5,935 bases of DNA, from contig JBBSBE010000193.1 of assembly GCA_038251625.1 (NCBI GenBank), positions 1 through 5,935 of the forward strand, read 5' to 3'. A program made the translations under genes and the position numbers. The first letter of the stretch is position 1, and each line of letters opens with the position of its first letter. Source of the DNA: JBBQXK01 sp038251625. Lineage in GTDB: Bacteria > Pseudomonadota > Alphaproteobacteria > Rhodobacterales > Rhodobacteraceae. The notes below the pieces were generated by a model that saw only the letters and a program-made list of their open reading frames with translations, did no database searches and was not told where the DNA came from. Shown here in pieces: positions 4,600 through 5,935 of the stretch.

Positions 4600-5935
4600 C
4601 CCAAGCCGATTTCCTGAAGGCCTCCTTCCCCGCCCCCGTGAACCTGTCTACGGACGAAACCACGGGCCCCCGCCGCTTTTTCAACCGCGAGATGAGCTGG
4701 CTGGCCTTCAACTGGCGGGTGCTTGAAGAGGCCGCAAATCCGGCGATACCCTTGCTGGAACGGCTACGGTTCCTGTCGATCTCGGCCACCAATCTTGACG
4801 AATTCTACACCGTCCGGGTGGCAGGCCTGATGGCGCTGGTGCGGGCGGGGAACGCAACGCTAAGCGAGGATGGCCGCACGGCGGCGGAACAGCTGGCGCT
4901 GATAAACGCCGACGCGCGGCGACTGATGGGCCAGCAGCAGACCGTTTTCAACAAGCTGAAGCGCGCGATGGAAGGGGCGGGGATTACCCTTGTCACCCGG
5001 TCAAAGCTGACGGCACGCGACCTCAAACATCTGGAGGCGCATTTTCTGGGTAAGGTTTTTCCAGTGCTGTCGCCGCTTGCCATCGACCCTGCACACCCGT
5101 TTCCGTTTATCCCCAACACCGGCTTTTGCCTGGCCCTGGAACTGGAACGCGCGACCGACCGGCGCGCCCTGCAGGCACTTTTGCCGATCCCCCAGCAGAT
5201 CGCCCGTTTCGTGCCCTTGCCCGCGAAACCCGGCGAGCATCGCTTCCTGCCGCTGGAAGAGTTGCTTCTGCTGCATCTGGGGATGCTTTTTCCCGGCTAT
5301 GTGGACCGGGGCCACTGCGCCTTTCGCGTGCTGCGCGACAGCGATCTGGAGGTCGAGGACGAAGCCGAAGATCTGGTGCGCGAGTTCGAGACGGCGCTGA
5401 AGCGCCGCCGCCGGGGCGAGGTGATCCGCCTCAAGCTGAGCGCGGGCGCACCGGAACGGCTGCGCAGCCTCATCATGCAGGAACTGAGCGTGACCACGGA
5501 TGAGGTGGTCGAGGTGCGCGGCTTGCTGGGCGTGGCGGACCTGAAGGAACTGGTGCTGCCCGCACGCAAGGATCTTCTGTGGCCCCCCTTTACCCCCCGC
5601 ATCCCCGAGCGTGTGCAGGATCACGAGGGCGACATGTTCGCGGCGATCCGGCAAAAGGACATGCTGCTGCATCACCCCTACGAGACGTTCGACATGGTGA
5701 TCCGCTTTCTGGAGCAGGCGGCGCGCGATCCCAATGTGCTGGCGATCAAGCAGACGCTCTATCGCACGTCATGGGACAGCCCGATCGTTGGCGCGCTCTG
5801 CGAGGCGGCAGAGGCGGGCAAGTCCGTGACAGCGCTGGTGGAACTGAAAGCACGCTTTGACGAGGCCGCCAACATCCGCCAGAGCCGCAGGCTGGAGCGT
5901 GCGGGGGCGCATGTCGTCTATGGGTTCATCAACTA
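4596..5935 (+). CDS. ppk1: Polyphosphate kinase 1 (C-terminal part beyond window)
   Basis: Reversibly transfers the gamma-phosphate of ATP to build inorganic polyphosphate; peripheral membrane or cytosolic enzyme. I read 446 complete codons with no stop, running off the right edge. The ATG at 4596-4598 overlaps the hdaA stop (ATGA). Landmarks are FFNREMSWLAFNWRVLEEA (28-46), LRFLSISATNLDEFYTVRV (57-75) with the ATP-contacting asparagine N66, FPVLSPLAIDPAHPFPFI (155-172), and FRVLRDSDLEVEDEAEDLV (243-261) at the end of the head domain. HHPYETFDMVIRFLEQAARD (359-378), VLAIKQTLYRT (381-391) and ALVELKARFDEAANI (413-427) contain the conserved phosphate/metal-site arginines R390 and R420. The sequence stops at VVYGFIN, a few residues before the expected KxHAK phosphohistidine. 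The family is usually about 690-730 residues, so roughly 60 percent is present. No frameshift is seen. Confidence 0.97.
   Translation, partial: MTQADFLKASFPAPVNLSTDETTGPRRFFNREMSWLAFNWRVLEEAANPAIPLLERLRFLSISATNLDEFYTVRVAGLMALVRAGNATLSEDGRTAAEQLALINADARRLMGQQQTVFNKLKRAMEGAGITLVTRSKLTARDLKHLEAHFLGKVFPVLSPLAIDPAHPFPFIPNTGFCLALELERATDRRALQALLPIPQQIARFVPLPAKPGEHRFLPLEELLLLHLGMLFPGYVDRGHCAFRVLRDSDLEVEDEAEDLVREFETALKRRRRGEVIRLKLSAGAPERLRSLIMQELSVTTDEVVEVRGLLGVADLKELVLPARKDLLWPPFTPRIPERVQDHEGDMFAAIRQKDMLLHHPYETFDMVIRFLEQAARDPNVLAIKQTLYRTSWDSPIVGALCEAAEAGKSVTALVELKARFDEAANIRQSRRLERAGAHVVYGFIN

Noticed and set aside
5001..5675. 224-residue minus-strand frame
   Set aside because: It is fully antisense to ppk1, whose conserved motifs run without interruption across this stretch. 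The antisense product has no recognisable features.

Overview
The window reads as ordinary, gene-dense chromosome of a GC-rich alphaproteobacterium, most likely a member of the Rhodobacteraceae/Rhodobacterales. The evidence is a compact prolyl-tRNA synthetase without the large editing insertion, an HdaA-type DnaA paralogue with the N-terminal signature GREDFFVSPAN, the gene order perM-hdaA-ppk1, and strong G/C at third codon positions. The genus cannot be named from sequence alone. Two genes run off the window: proS at the left edge and ppk1 at the right edge.

Left half, minus strand (2584 down to 1): four genes point leftwards in a tight row. First is a small secreted PepSY-like protein (2318-2584). 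One base later comes a four-helix cytochrome b561-type membrane protein (1681-2316). Its stop codon overlaps the TTG start of a small membrane-anchored LuxR-type HTH protein (1160-1684). After a 58-base gap comes proS (1-1101, C-terminus missing). The first three look like one translationally coupled unit and could form a membrane redox module with its own regulator. proS may be read through from it or may have its own promoter.

Middle: a 216-base intergenic stretch (2585-2800) separates the leftward set from a divergent rightward set. It must hold the start signals for both directions. It contains several short inverted repeats but no convincing sigma-70 promoter.

Right half, plus strand (2801-5935): an AI-2E/PerM-family permease, HdaA and polyphosphate kinase 1 are joined by ATGA start/stop overlaps, so they are probably translated from one message. 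HdaA is the clamp-dependent factor that switches off DnaA after initiation, and PPK1 makes polyphosphate from ATP. The operon therefore places a replication-control gene beside a stress and phosphate-storage gene. The window ends a few residues before the expected catalytic histidine of PPK1.

I see no mobile element, CRISPR array, tRNA, rRNA or prophage gene. The least-characterised part is the PepSY / cytochrome b561 / membrane-LuxR cassette; the rest is core housekeeping sequence.
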